A stretch of 64,000 bases of DNA, from contig NZ_CP054143.1 in assembly GCF_013284055.1 (NCBI RefSeq), forward strand, positions 1,612,001 to 1,676,000, written 5' to 3'. Every line of letters begins with the position of its first letter. Within the stretch, counting starts at the first letter, position 1. Below, one piece after another: positions 39,462 to 48,800 of this stretch. Position numbers and translations under genes: made by a program. The notes under the pieces are model-generated. The model made no database searches, had not been told where the DNA came from, and saw only the letters and a program-made list of their open reading frames with translations. The DNA is from Deefgea piscis. GTDB taxonomy: Bacteria; Pseudomonadota; Gammaproteobacteria; Burkholderiales; Chitinibacteraceae.

Positions 39462-40781
39462 TCGTCCCATCCCCCCAACTTGCTGCGCTAAATAAGTGGC
39501 ATAGTTATCGGTCATACCGCCGATAAAATCGAGTACTCGGCGGTAGGCTTCGATTAAGGGCCATTCTTTTTTCGGCGCGTTGTAATCCATTAAATCGAGC
39601 ACTCGGCGCATGCGAAACGGCATTTCTGCACTGATATGCTGTTCGTAGGCGGCGGTGCAAAAGGCGCTGAGTAAGATTTCTAAGCAGGTAAATGAACCGA
39701 CTTCAATTTCAATTTTGCGCCGTTCGTTAAAAATCCGGTCGCGCGCCAGTTGCTTGGCTTCAGCCAAGCCCAGTCGCATGCTCGGTGGGCAATCATTGAG
39801 TAAATCGCCTTGGTAGGTGCCGGCCATAATGCGGTCATAGTGCGTCATAAAGGTGGCGGCCACATCGCGGATGCTGCGATCTATCGCTTTGCCACGCAGT
39901 AACGAGATTTTGCGGCGGGTGGAAGGGGCGGCGGCGATTTCGAGTTGTAATAGACTGGTTTGGCCGCCGCAAATTTTCATCAGCAAAGGCTCAACCGTTT
40001 CATACGGTAGCGTGCCGATCTCAATCCCGTCTTCTAAATCCAAAATGGCGTAGCAAATATCATCGGCCGCTTCCATTAAATACGACAGTGGATGGCGGGC
40101 CCATTTATTGGTTTCAATCAGCGGTAGGCCGAGCTCTTTGGCAACATTTTCTAAGATATTAAGCTCGGATTGATAGCAACTAAATTTGCCTTTTTTGCCG
40201 GCAAATTCACTACTCCACGGGTATTTGAGCGTGGTGCCTAGCGTGGCATAGGTGAGGCGCAGACCACCATCAAAACGATGGTTTTCAAGCTGGGTGATGA
40301 TGCGAAAACCTTGGGCATTGCCCTCATACGTCATTAAATCACGGCGCTCGGCAGCGGTCAGCGTTTGCATTAAATACGCTTGCTCAGGGCGGCGAAACCA
40401 GTCGCGAATGGCGTATTCGCCAGCATGGCCAAATGGCGGGTTACCGATGTCGTGTGCCAAACAAGCGGCTTGCACAATGCCGCCTAAATCAAATGGGCTG
40501 ATGTGCGCGGGCAACTGGCCTTTGAGCTGTTCGCCAATCAGTACGCCTAAGCTGCGGCCCACGCAAGCAACTTCGATGCTGTGGGTGAGGCGGGTATGCA
40601 CATGGTCGTTTTCGGTCATCGGATGCACTTGGGTTTTGCGGCCCATGCGGCGAAACGGCGAGCAAAAAACGATGCGGTCGTGATCTTTGTGGTAATTGCT
40701 GCGTCCGGATTCAAAATCGGGGAGGCTGCCATCTTCGACGCCAAGGCGGTTGGCCGAAAGCAGTTGTTGCCAGTTCATCAT
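39459..40781 (-). CDS. dgt: Deoxyguanosinetriphosphate triphosphohydrolase
   Basis: This 440-residue HD-domain dNTPase hydrolyses dGTP (or other dNTPs) to nucleoside and triphosphate. The HD residues are in THSIEVACVGRSLG and CLAHDIGNPPFGHAGE; the long DHDRIVFCSPFRRMGRKTQVHP N-terminal segment is diagnostic. Its length is that of the short bacterial dGTPase-like type (about 440 residues), not the 505-residue E. coli Dgt. GGAG precedes the ATG at 40781, which overlaps the stop of the EAL gene (ATGA). It is the last gene of the HD-GYP/EAL/dgt operon. Confidence 0.92.
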   Translation of the reverse strand: MMNWQQLLSANRLGVEDGSLPDFESGRSNYHKDHDRIVFCSPFRRMGRKTQVHPMTENDHVHTRLTHSIEVACVGRSLGVLIGEQLKGQLPAHISPFDLGGIVQAACLAHDIGNPPFGHAGEYAIRDWFRRPEQAYLMQTLTAAERRDLMTYEGNAQGFRIITQLENHRFDGGLRLTYATLGTTLKYPWSSEFAGKKGKFSCYQSELNILENVAKELGLPLIETNKWARHPLSYLMEAADDICYAILDLEDGIEIGTLPYETVEPLLMKICGGQTSLLQLEIAAAPSTRRKISLLRGKAIDRSIRDVAATFMTHYDRIMAGTYQGDLLNDCPPSMRLGLAEAKQLARDRIFNERRKIEIEVGSFTCLEILLSAFCTAAYEQHISAEMPFRMRRVLDLMDYNAPKKEWPLIEAYRRVLDFIGGMTDNYATYLAQQVGGMGR

Positions 40782-42034
40782 GCGGCTTGCTCCATGTGTT
40801 GGAAGTAGGCTTTAAAGTCCGCCAGTGAGACGGGGCGACTGTAGTAAAAGCCTTGTATTGTGTCGCATTGATGCTGCTGTAAAAATGCGGCGCTGGCGGC
40901 GTTTTCTACGCCTTCGGCGACCACGGTGAGCTGCAGACGATGGGCGAGTTCGATAATACTTTGCACAATGGCGGCGTCTTTGTCGGAGCTGCCCATCGAT
41001 TGAATAAAACTGCGATCAATTTTAAGCTCATCAATAGGGAGCCGCTTTAAATAGGACAAAGAGGAATAACCAGTGCCAAAATCGTCCAAAGACAGCAGGC
41101 AGCCCATTTGTTTGAGTTGCTCTAATTGTTTCAGGGCGGCTTCAATATCGGCAATAAGTGCCGATTCGGTTATTTCTAGTACGAGGGTATTGGCTGGAAT
41201 ATCCCATACTTCAAGCGCGTTAGCGATATACATCGCTAAATTTTTATCCGCTAAATTACTTGGGCACAGATTGATACTCATTGTGCCGCGATAGCCTTCG
41301 CTGCGCAGCAAGGCAAATTGTCGCAAACCCGATTGAATGACCCAGCGGGTCAGTGTGTCCATCAGCCCCAGATGTTCGGCGACTTCAACGATTTGATCGG
41401 GTGGCACTTGCCCTAAGACGGCGTCTTCCCAGCGTAATAAAATCTCAGCGCCAATGACCTGCTGCTTTTGGGTGTTAATTTGCGCTTGAAAGGCTAAATG
41501 AAAGCGGTTTTGCGCCAACGCTTCGCGTAAAGGTGCTTCGAGCCGTGCCAGTTGTTGGCCGAGCCAATCGCGGCTTGGGTCATAAACGCCAATTTGATCT
41601 TGTGTAAAATCACGCGCCGCGATCCGCGCAGAGTTGAGTAAATCAGGCATGTTTTCGCCATGCTCTGGGTAAATGGCAATGCCAATATGCGGATGTAAGT
41701 GTTGTGGTGTTTCTGGGGCTTCGCATAATAAATATTGCGCGCGATTGGCCGCCAATAGGGCATGACTAATGCCGGCAATATTCGGAATTAATAAGCCCAG
41801 TGTTTGGTGGTCAATATGAAATAACTGATCGTTTTCGCGTAATAGACAGCGTAAAGCATTGGCCATTTGCGTGACTACGGCGCTTTGTTTGGGGCGATGC
41901 GGCCGATGGCGAACTTCAATATGCAATACGCCGCAATAGCGGCCACTGTGCGTGTGCGAGAGGGCGGTTGTTAAGCGTTCAATATGGCGGATTTCGATCT
42001 CGTTCAGATCGTGAGCAAAGGCAGTCGCTGGCAT
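40778..42034 (-). CDS. EAL-domain protein with degenerate GGDEF-like N-terminus
   Basis: This 418-residue protein has an N-terminal region (about 1-155) with the shape of a GGDEF domain (LLRENDQLFHIDHQTLGLLIPNIAG, IGIAIYPEHGEN) but no GGDEF signature, and a C-terminal EAL domain (about 160-410). The EAL motif is AEILLRW; the catalytic Glu is kept. DDFGTGYSSLSYLKRLPIDELKIDRSFI and VVAEGVEN are intact, so c-di-GMP phosphodiesterase activity is plausible. The start could instead be a TTG three codons upstream (42043), which has GGAA before it. It is 3-12 bases from the HD-GYP gene, depending on the start, and overlaps dgt. Confidence 0.85.
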   Translation of the reverse strand: MPATAFAHDLNEIEIRHIERLTTALSHTHSGRYCGVLHIEVRHRPHRPKQSAVVTQMANALRCLLRENDQLFHIDHQTLGLLIPNIAGISHALLAANRAQYLLCEAPETPQHLHPHIGIAIYPEHGENMPDLLNSARIAARDFTQDQIGVYDPSRDWLGQQLARLEAPLREALAQNRFHLAFQAQINTQKQQVIGAEILLRWEDAVLGQVPPDQIVEVAEHLGLMDTLTRWVIQSGLRQFALLRSEGYRGTMSINLCPSNLADKNLAMYIANALEVWDIPANTLVLEITESALIADIEAALKQLEQLKQMGCLLSLDDFGTGYSSLSYLKRLPIDELKIDRSFIQSMGSSDKDAAIVQSIIELAHRLQLTVVAEGVENAASAAFLQQHQCDTIQGFYYSRPVSLADFKAYFQHMEQAA

Positions 42035-42046
42035 TGGGATCAATGG

Positions 42047-43420
42047 TTATTCCAAAAAAAACTCACGAGGATCAATTTGATGTGCGCCGCGCGGTAACTC
42101 TCGGCGAATATTGATCGGCAAACCACTAGGTAAGCTGGGGTTGGTAATGAGGTCAAGCGTATGCGGTTTGGCGTAGGGATGTTTATCCGGACCTAAAATA
42201 ATCAGCAATTTGGGTTTGAGACGACGCACCCGATTTTGGCCAATGACAATGCCCACTTCACCGGTGGAGAGCTCTACGAGTGTCCCTACATGGAAAATCC
42301 CCACGCATTGTGAGAACTGCTCAATCAGTGCCGGATGGAAATACCGTTCGCTCCATTTATACATGAGTTGCAACGCTTCATGCGCTGACTTGGCATTGGA
42401 ATAACTGCGATCACTGGTGAGTGCGGTAAAACAATCCACAATGCCCGCCATACTGGCAAACATCCCGATGCGCTCGGCTTTGAGTCCCAGTGGATAGCCG
42501 CTGCCATCATAGCGTTCGTGGTGGCGCGCCACCATATCAAACACATCAATAGGGATGCCTTCCATTTGCGACAAAATATCCAAGCTATGATTCACGTGCG
42601 TTTTCATCAGCATGAATTCGCCCGGGGTGTAGCGCCCAGTGCGGGTTAATAATTCAGGTGGCAAGCGCATTTTGCCCACATCGAGCATTAAACCGGCCAT
42701 GCCTAAATTTTGTAATTCGGCGCGGGGATAGCCCAAGTGACGACCAAAAGCGAGTAAATACACCGCTGAGTCAATCGAATGGGCGTAGGTATATTGGTCG
42801 CGATCTTTTAGTTGCGTAAGCCAAAGCAGGGCATTGGGATTACGGATAATTGAGCCGACTAAATCTGAAACTACTTCATTAATTTCTTCAACCCGAGGTT
42901 GTAAGTCTTGGCGAACCGCTTCCATCAAACTAAGTACCAAACGCTGCGCGGTTTGATGTGAATTGCTGGCGGTTTTTATTTCTTGCTCAACCGCCGCGGT
43001 ATCGTCATAAATGACAATGTCTGTGCTAAGTGCTGATGGGGTATTGCTGCTAGTTGCCGATTGTTGACGCCAATTAGAAAACAGCCTACGCAGTTCTCGT
43101 AATATATTGAGTCGATCATGGCTTTGCTCTGCGGCGGCTTTGTCAGAAGTAGGCGGATTATGTGGTTGATATCGACTAGACTCGATTTGATCTGTTGTTG
43201 TGAGTAAAGAGGTCCATTGCGCGATTCCGCCGACAGAGCGATTCAGATCGAGGGTGATATGTTCACAGTGAATATGCAGTAATTCGATTTGCTGGCGACT
43301 TTCAATTAAAAAGCCTTGCATTAAAAACGGAGTGTCAAGCCAAGGGCGATCGAGCTCGCTAACGAACTGGCCTAATTGTAGTTTGACAACAGGAATGCGA
43401 ATTTCCACTTGCGAACCCAT
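42047..43420 (-). CDS. HD-GYP domain protein with DUF3391 N-terminus, altered HD motif
   Basis: This 457-residue protein has an N-terminal DUF3391 domain (about 1-75; LQLGQFVSELDRPWLDTPFLMQGFLI), a charged linker and an HD-GYP domain (about 175-385). The GYP part HHERYDGSGYPLGL is intact, but the metal-ligand HD pair reads LMLDVGK where active enzymes have HDIGK; the His is lost. The phosphodiesterase activity is therefore in doubt. A C-terminal region (about 390-457) with VGIVIGQN follows. The ATG at 43420 is chosen for the DUF3391 start; a longer frame to 43516 lacks support. Confidence 0.85.
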   Translation of the reverse strand: MGSQVEIRIPVVKLQLGQFVSELDRPWLDTPFLMQGFLIESRQQIELLHIHCEHITLDLNRSVGGIAQWTSLLTTTDQIESSRYQPHNPPTSDKAAAEQSHDRLNILRELRRLFSNWRQQSATSSNTPSALSTDIVIYDDTAAVEQEIKTASNSHQTAQRLVLSLMEAVRQDLQPRVEEINEVVSDLVGSIIRNPNALLWLTQLKDRDQYTYAHSIDSAVYLLAFGRHLGYPRAELQNLGMAGLMLDVGKMRLPPELLTRTGRYTPGEFMLMKTHVNHSLDILSQMEGIPIDVFDMVARHHERYDGSGYPLGLKAERIGMFASMAGIVDCFTALTSDRSYSNAKSAHEALQLMYKWSERYFHPALIEQFSQCVGIFHVGTLVELSTGEVGIVIGQNRVRRLKPKLLIILGPDKHPYAKPHTLDLITNPSLPSGLPINIRRELPRGAHQIDPREFFLE

Positions 43421-43629
43421 GCCGACAGAGATGAACTGAGCAATTATATGCGTTCTGCGTACAATTCTTGCTTGATTCCGGAGAAAACCGTGTTTTTGCT
43501 GAAATGGTGCTGCCACAATGCGACATTTGGGGACTGTTGGGCTTTATTTCATCGATATCGGTGCAGTATTGGTCGCCCCTCTGCGCGTTATCTTGTTAAA
43601 ATATAGGGCTAATTGTATAGAGGATAATC

Positions 43630-44718
43630 ATGGCATTGCTGGAAATCCGTGATGTAGTAAAACAATTTGGTGATTTTACTGCAGTAAACCACGTGAGTTT
43701 GTCCGTTGAAGCGGGCGAGTTTTTTACGCTGCTCGGCCCATCTGGCTGTGGAAAGACAACGCTATTACGGATGTTGGCGGGTTTTGAACAACCTGATTCC
43801 GGTGAAATTATTTTGGATGGCGTGAATGTGGCAGGTGTTCCGCCCGAGAAACGCCCGGTACATACCGTATTCCAAAATTACGCTTTATTTCCACATATGA
43901 CCGTGGCGCAAAATATTGCTTTTCCACTCAAAATGGCCAATGTGCCCAGTGAAGAGTTAAAACAGCGCGTAGCGGAAGTCTTAGAAGATGTGCAATTAAC
44001 GCCGTTTGCTCAGCGCTTTCCGCATGAAATGTCGGGTGGCCAACGCCAACGCGTTGCTATTGCGCGCGCCTTGGTTAATCGTCCGCGCTTATTATTACTC
44101 GATGAGCCATTGTCTGCGCTGGATGCTAAATTACGCGAAGAAATGCAAATTGAATTAATTAATTTGCAAAAAGAAGTCGGTATTACCTTTGTGTATGTTA
44201 CCCATGATCAAGGTGAAGCGTTGGCCTTATCGCACCGAATTGCGGTGATGAATAAAGGGCAGGTTGCACAGCTTGATGTGCCTGAAGTGATTTATAGTCA
44301 TCCAAAAAGTCGCTTTGTGGCTGATTTTATTGGGCAATGTAATTTGCTTGATGGCACGATTGTTGCCATTGGCCATGATCGAATGCAAGTTGAAATTGCC
44401 GGTGTTGGCATTGCCGAAACTTTATTACTTCCCGACGTTGAAGTGGGCCAAAAAGGCACGCTCACGCTTCGCCCTGAAAAAATCAAACTCGCCGCAAGCT
44501 TGCCATTGGATGTGGCCGATGAAGTTCATTTCAAAGGCAAAGTACACGATTGCTTATATTTGGGTGACGTAACGATTTATGTTATTGAACTAGAAAATGG
44601 CGTGTTGGTCGAAACCATGTTGCCGAATTCTGCGCCAGGACGGGCAAAATTCTTTGATGATAATGACTTGGTCGAATTGGCATGGCGTTATGACGCTGGC
44701 CATTTTATTTTGAGTTAA
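43630..44718 (+). CDS. potA: Polyamine ABC transporter ATP-binding protein
   Basis: This 362-residue ABC ATPase for spermidine/putrescine uptake has Walker A GPSGCGKTT (about 37-45), Q-loop VFQNYALFPHM, signature MSGGQRQRVAIARAL, Walker B LLLLDEPLSALD, H-loop VTHDQGEAL and a C-terminal TOBE regulatory domain (LRPEKI...). AGAGG precedes the ATG. It heads the compact potABCD operon. Whether the main substrate is spermidine or putrescine is not determinable. Confidence 0.94.
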   Translation: MALLEIRDVVKQFGDFTAVNHVSLSVEAGEFFTLLGPSGCGKTTLLRMLAGFEQPDSGEIILDGVNVAGVPPEKRPVHTVFQNYALFPHMTVAQNIAFPLKMANVPSEELKQRVAEVLEDVQLTPFAQRFPHEMSGGQRQRVAIARALVNRPRLLLLDEPLSALDAKLREEMQIELINLQKEVGITFVYVTHDQGEALALSHRIAVMNKGQVAQLDVPEVIYSHPKSRFVADFIGQCNLLDGTIVAIGHDRMQVEIAGVGIAETLLLPDVEVGQKGTLTLRPEKIKLAASLPLDVADEVHFKGKVHDCLYLGDVTIYVIELENGVLVETMLPNSAPGRAKFFDDNDLVELAWRYDAGHFILS

Positions 44719-44721
44719 ACC

Positions 44722-45651
44722 ATGGCAAAAAATAAATCATTAGGCCGTTGGTTAATTTCTGGCCCACCGTTATTGTATCTATTGATATTTTTTGCGATAC
44801 CAACATTGATTATGGCTTTGGCCGCTTTCCGTTTTCCAGGTGATTACGGTGGTTTATTGCCTTTAATTGATATCAATCCAGATACAGGTAAAAATGAGCT
44901 GCTAATCCATGCTGGGAATTGGCAGGAATATCTTACGTTTGAAAATTTTTCACGTTTTTTTGAAGATTCAATCTACGTTGAGTTATTTATTAAATCATTC
45001 TGGTATGCAGGCATAACTACGTTTGTTTGTTTGCTTATGGCATATCCGCTAGCATGGTTAATTGCGCGTAGTCCTAAAAAATACCGTGATTTATTGATTT
45101 TACTAGTTATTTTGCCATTTTGGAGTAATTTTCTAATTCGAGTTTATGCTTGGATGATTATTCTTGGTCCGCAAGGTTATTTTGCGATGACGATTAATCA
45201 AGGATTGGCATGGCTAGGTATTGCGCCAATTCAGCTGATGTATAGTCATTTTGCGGTTATCGTTGTGCTGGTTTATGTGCACTTACCATTTATGGTCTTG
45301 CCTTTATATGCCAATCTTGAAAAGCACGATGTAGCTTTACTTGATGCAGCCCAAGACTTGGGGGCATCTGGCTGGCAGCGTTTCTGGAAAATAACTTGGC
45401 CGCTATCCCTACCTGGGGTATGGGCAGGTTCAGCCTTGGTATTTATTCCTGCGCTTGGCATGTTTGCAGTACCCGATTTACTTGGCGGTACCGATGGCAT
45501 GATGATTGGTAATTTAATTAAACAACAATTTTTAGATAGTCGTGATTGGCCTTTCGGCTCAGTACTTTCCATTATGCTAACTTTAGCGGTACTGATGATG
45601 GCAGGTCTAGGAATGTTGATTGGTCGGGGGAAGCAGCGTAATGCACTCTAA
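44722..45651 (+). CDS. potB: Polyamine ABC transporter permease PotB
   Basis: This 309-residue inner-membrane permease has six or so transmembrane helices and the EAA-type loop LLDAAQDLGASGWQRFWKITWPLSLPG that contacts PotA. It starts three bases after the potA stop and overlaps potC by 11 bases. Confidence 0.93.
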   Translation: MAKNKSLGRWLISGPPLLYLLIFFAIPTLIMALAAFRFPGDYGGLLPLIDINPDTGKNELLIHAGNWQEYLTFENFSRFFEDSIYVELFIKSFWYAGITTFVCLLMAYPLAWLIARSPKKYRDLLILLVILPFWSNFLIRVYAWMIILGPQGYFAMTINQGLAWLGIAPIQLMYSHFAVIVVLVYVHLPFMVLPLYANLEKHDVALLDAAQDLGASGWQRFWKITWPLSLPGVWAGSALVFIPALGMFAVPDLLGGTDGMMIGNLIKQQFLDSRDWPFGSVLSIMLTLAVLMMAGLGMLIGRGKQRNAL

Positions 45652-46417
45652 ACAATCTAAATGGCTTTGGGCTGCGGCAATCTTTGTATATGGCTTTTTA
45701 TATGTGCCATTGATTATTGTTGTTGCCTATTCATTTAATGATTCAAAACTCAATGCAGAGTGGGTTGGTTTTACTTTTAAATGGTATGGCTTATTAATTC
45801 ACAATGAGCAAATGCTCGTGGCGGCGCGTAATTCGTTAATTATTGCGGTGGTGACCAGCTGCTGTGCGACGGTATTGGGTACTTTGGCTGGTTTAGCAAT
45901 GCATAAATACAAGCTGCGCGTGTTGCCGATTTTAGTTTTGACCCCGATTGCGATCCCTGAAATTTTGATGGGTGTTGCTTTATTGATCTTTTTTGTGATG
46001 CTCAATATGACATTGGGGATGGTCTCGGTTACTTTGGCGCATATTGCGTTTTGCATTGGTTTTGTCGCCATTGTTGTTCGTTCGCGTTTACAAGGCATGG
46101 ATGAGGCTTTGGTTGAGGCTGCACGTGATTTAGGTGCTAGCCCAATTCAAGCATTTAGACTGGTGACAATGCCGTTAATTATGCCCGGTATTATTGCTGG
46201 TGCGCTAATGGCATTTACTTTATCGATCGATGATTTTGTTATTACATTCTTTACTGCGGGGGCTGGCGCTTCCACTTTGCCATTGCAAATTTATTCGATG
46301 ATTCGGATTGCAGTGACACCAGAAGTGAATGCCATTTCTACTTTATTGATGCTACTGACACTGACTTTGATTTTGATTGCCAGTAAAGTCGCACCAAGTG
46401 CATTGCGGGCTAAATAA
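45641..46417 (+). CDS. potC: Polyamine ABC transporter permease PotC
   Basis: This 258-residue second permease has the EAA-type loop LVEAARDLGASPIQAFRLVTMPLIMPG and a matching set of hydrophobic helices; LSIDDFVITFF near the C terminus is typical of PotC. The ATG at 45641 follows GGGGGAAG and overlaps the end of potB; an upstream frame extension (45620) is less likely. It is separated from potD by 67 bases. Confidence 0.93.
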   Translation: MHSKQSKWLWAAAIFVYGFLYVPLIIVVAYSFNDSKLNAEWVGFTFKWYGLLIHNEQMLVAARNSLIIAVVTSCCATVLGTLAGLAMHKYKLRVLPILVLTPIAIPEILMGVALLIFFVMLNMTLGMVSVTLAHIAFCIGFVAIVVRSRLQGMDEALVEAARDLGASPIQAFRLVTMPLIMPGIIAGALMAFTLSIDDFVITFFTAGAGASTLPLQIYSMIRIAVTPEVNAISTLLMLLTLTLILIASKVAPSALRAK

Positions 46418-46484
46418 TTAGATTTAAACGTCATATTTATTATTGACTTATATTTAAATACCACTGAATTTGGAGTTTTCACCA

Positions 46485-47543
46485 ATGAAAAAACTTTTTC
46501 TGGCGTTGATGTTGGCTGCGGGTGTCGCACAAGCTGAAGATGTATTGCATATTTATAACTGGAATAACTACCTTGCACCAGAAACGGTGAAACGTTTTGA
46601 GGCCAGCTGTAAATGTCGCGTGGTTCAAGATTATTATGGCGCAATGGAAGAAATGTTGGCGAAGTTATCCGCTGGCGCAAAAGGTTACGATATTGTGGTG
46701 CCAACCGGATTTGCTATTCCACCATTGTCGAAACAAAATTTATTGCAGGGTTTAGATTTGGCTAAATTGCCAAATGCTAAAAATATTAATCCTGCATTTA
46801 TGAATAGTAAATTTGATCCAGGTAATAAATATTCATTACCTTATTCATTTACAACGACTCTCTTGGGTTACAACCAGAATAAACTCAAAGAATTGGGCAT
46901 CAGTGCTGATTCATGGTCATTGATTTTTGATCCAGTTATCTTGGCTAAAATCAAAGGTAAAGTAACGGTATTGGATGATAGTCGTGAGGTTTTTGCTGCG
47001 GCGTTAATGTATAACGGTTTCTCTGCGAATTCAACGAACCCAGATGAATTAAAAAAAGCGCAAGAAACCATTATTAAAGCCAAACCATATTGGGCGGCAT
47101 TCAATGGCCAAAGCTATATCAAGGAACTGACTGTAGGCAATATCTGGGTGGCTCATGGCTATTCTAGCGATATGTTTCAAGCGGTCGCAGATGCAAAAGC
47201 TGCCAAACGGTCATTTACTGTGAATTACGGCTTGCAAAAAGAAGGTAATACCATGTCGGTCGATAGCATGGTGGTCCTTAAAAATGCGCCACGCCCTGAT
47301 TTAGCATATAAGTTTATGAACTTTATTCTAGAAGGTAAGAATGCCGCAGATTTAACCAATTTGATTGGCGTTGGCAATCCTAATTTGGCTGCGGTGCCTT
47401 TCGTGAAGGCTGATATTAAGTCTATTCCATCGGTATTCCCTGATGCGCAAGTGATGAAGAAATTGCAGCAACTTAATGCCTTAGAAGGAAAACAATTGCG
47501 AGAACTCAATAAATTGTGGACCAAAGTGAAAACTTCTAAATAA
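46485..47543 (+). CDS. potD: Polyamine ABC transporter substrate-binding protein PotD
   Basis: This 352-residue periplasmic binding protein has a signal peptide MKKLFLALMLAAGVAQA with cleavage before EDVLHIYNWNNYLAPETV. The family segments YDIVVPTGFAIPPL, YSLPYSFTTTLLGYN, ANSTNPDEL and AHGYSSDMFQ are present. TTGGAG lies eight bases before the ATG. A weak hairpin follows at 47555-47582. Confidence 0.93.
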   Translation: MKKLFLALMLAAGVAQAEDVLHIYNWNNYLAPETVKRFEASCKCRVVQDYYGAMEEMLAKLSAGAKGYDIVVPTGFAIPPLSKQNLLQGLDLAKLPNAKNINPAFMNSKFDPGNKYSLPYSFTTTLLGYNQNKLKELGISADSWSLIFDPVILAKIKGKVTVLDDSREVFAAALMYNGFSANSTNPDELKKAQETIIKAKPYWAAFNGQSYIKELTVGNIWVAHGYSSDMFQAVADAKAAKRSFTVNYGLQKEGNTMSVDSMVVLKNAPRPDLAYKFMNFILEGKNAADLTNLIGVGNPNLAAVPFVKADIKSIPSVFPDAQVMKKLQQLNALEGKQLRELNKLWTKVKTSK

Positions 47544-47554
47544 GTACCATCAAT

Positions 47555-47582
47555 ATACCGGCTAGCGCGAGTTAGCCGGTAT
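47555..47582 (+). terminator. Hairpin after potD
   Basis: ATACCGGCTA and TAGCCGGTAT form a perfect 10-base stem 12 bases after the potD stop. There is no long T run, so termination is uncertain. Confidence 0.5.
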
Positions 47583-47593
47583 ATTGACTCTCT

Positions 47594-48697
47594 ATGTCAT
47601 CTATTTCTTCTATTCGTTACTTAGCAAAAAAAACCAAACCCACAATGGTTTCGCCATTTTTGTTTGCTGTTTCATTGCTCCTCATTTTGATTGTCAGTTT
47701 GTATCCATTTAGTGGTTGGCGTTTTACTGGTGAGCCGATTACTGCGTTTTATACCTATCCATTACCCTACTATTTCACCGTCTTTGATAACGCGATTAAT
47801 ATCTTGGCTTATATTCCATTGGGATTAAGCGCGGTACTTATTTTGCGTCGCTATCGTTTGGCCTTTTTGTATGCAACGTGTATTTGTCTTTTAGTCTCAA
47901 TGAGTATTGAGTTTGTGCAGCAGTTTTTGCCGAGTCGTGTTGCCTCAAATATGGATATGATCAGCAATGTATTAGGTGGAGGGATCGGTGCGATAGCAGG
48001 TGTTGTATTAAGTCATCGCTATTTTTTGCAGTATTGGCTGCATTTTCGCCATGATTATTTGGCTCCCAGCGCCGTTGTTGAGTGGGGATTTATTTGGTTA
48101 GCATTGTGGTTTGTTACTCAATTTGATCCGAGTTTGCCATTTTTGGGCGTTGTGGTGATGCCGCAAGGTTTACCGCAACCTTTTGTTTCGCCAATTCAAA
48201 GTCCTGCTTTGTTTCTAAGGTTATTAGAGGGCGGCGGAATGATGCTGCATCTATTGGCAGTGGCTTTATTTGTTTCATTATTGGTTCGATATCATCGCTA
48301 TGCTCCCCGAGCAATTGCTAGCGTATTGATGTGCGCTTTATTGGTTAAAATGGGTTTTGCTGGGATGTTATTGCAGCCAGAGCAATTCTTTGCCTGGATT
48401 AATTTGAATATTGCTTTGGGTGGTATCGTGGGAGTTGTATTATTGGCTTTTTTCCTGCGTTTGAATCGTCGTTTACGCGCATGGGCTGGTTTTTTTGCTC
48501 TATGCCTAATTAATATTATTACTTATTTATGGCCATTGTCGCCAAATAGTAGCAATAATTTAGATGGTTATAAGTGGAGCTATGGTCATTTGCAGCATTT
48601 TAATGGCATGTCGAGTGCAATTGGCGATATTTGGCCGATAGGCGCAATGCTATTTTTATTTTATTTTATGCTGTTTTTACCTGAAGATAATGAATAA
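47594..48697 (+). CDS. VanZ-like family membrane protein
   Basis: This 367-residue polytopic membrane protein has about nine hydrophobic helices. The VanZ-like core is N-terminal: DNAINILAYIPLGLSAVLIL (about 69-88), SIEFVQQFLPSRVASNMDMISNVLGGGIGA (about 119-148). VanZ-like proteins are membrane proteins of mostly unknown function; the name comes from a teicoplanin-resistance accessory protein. There is no link to glycopeptide resistance here. The C-terminal half is extra hydrophobic sequence of no known domain to me. Confidence 0.75.
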   Translation: MSSISSIRYLAKKTKPTMVSPFLFAVSLLLILIVSLYPFSGWRFTGEPITAFYTYPLPYYFTVFDNAINILAYIPLGLSAVLILRRYRLAFLYATCICLLVSMSIEFVQQFLPSRVASNMDMISNVLGGGIGAIAGVVLSHRYFLQYWLHFRHDYLAPSAVVEWGFIWLALWFVTQFDPSLPFLGVVVMPQGLPQPFVSPIQSPALFLRLLEGGGMMLHLLAVALFVSLLVRYHRYAPRAIASVLMCALLVKMGFAGMLLQPEQFFAWINLNIALGGIVGVVLLAFFLRLNRRLRAWAGFFALCLINIITYLWPLSPNSSNNLDGYKWSYGHLQHFNGMSSAIGDIWPIGAMLFLFYFMLFLPEDNE

Positions 48698-48733
48698 GAA
48701 AGAATGCTAATTTAATGTTTTTTTATTCTGATC

Positions 48734-48776
48734 AGGCATAAAAGTAATTAACTGCTCACCTTTTACTTTTATGCCT
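48734..48776. repeat. 14-bp perfect hairpin between VanZ-like gene and queD
   Basis: AGGCATAAAAGTAA (48734-48747) and TTACTTTTATGCCT (48763-48776) are perfect reverse complements with a 15-base loop between two converging genes. It could be a bidirectional terminator, but no T run follows on either strand. Confidence 0.6.
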
Positions 48777-48800
48777 AGCGATACGCCCTTGCCTGAATGC

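Noticed and set aside
47594-48697. VanZ-like gene as a glycopeptide resistance determinant
   Set aside because: The domain is widespread in Gram-negatives; there are no vanHAX-type genes, so the resistance label is not justified.
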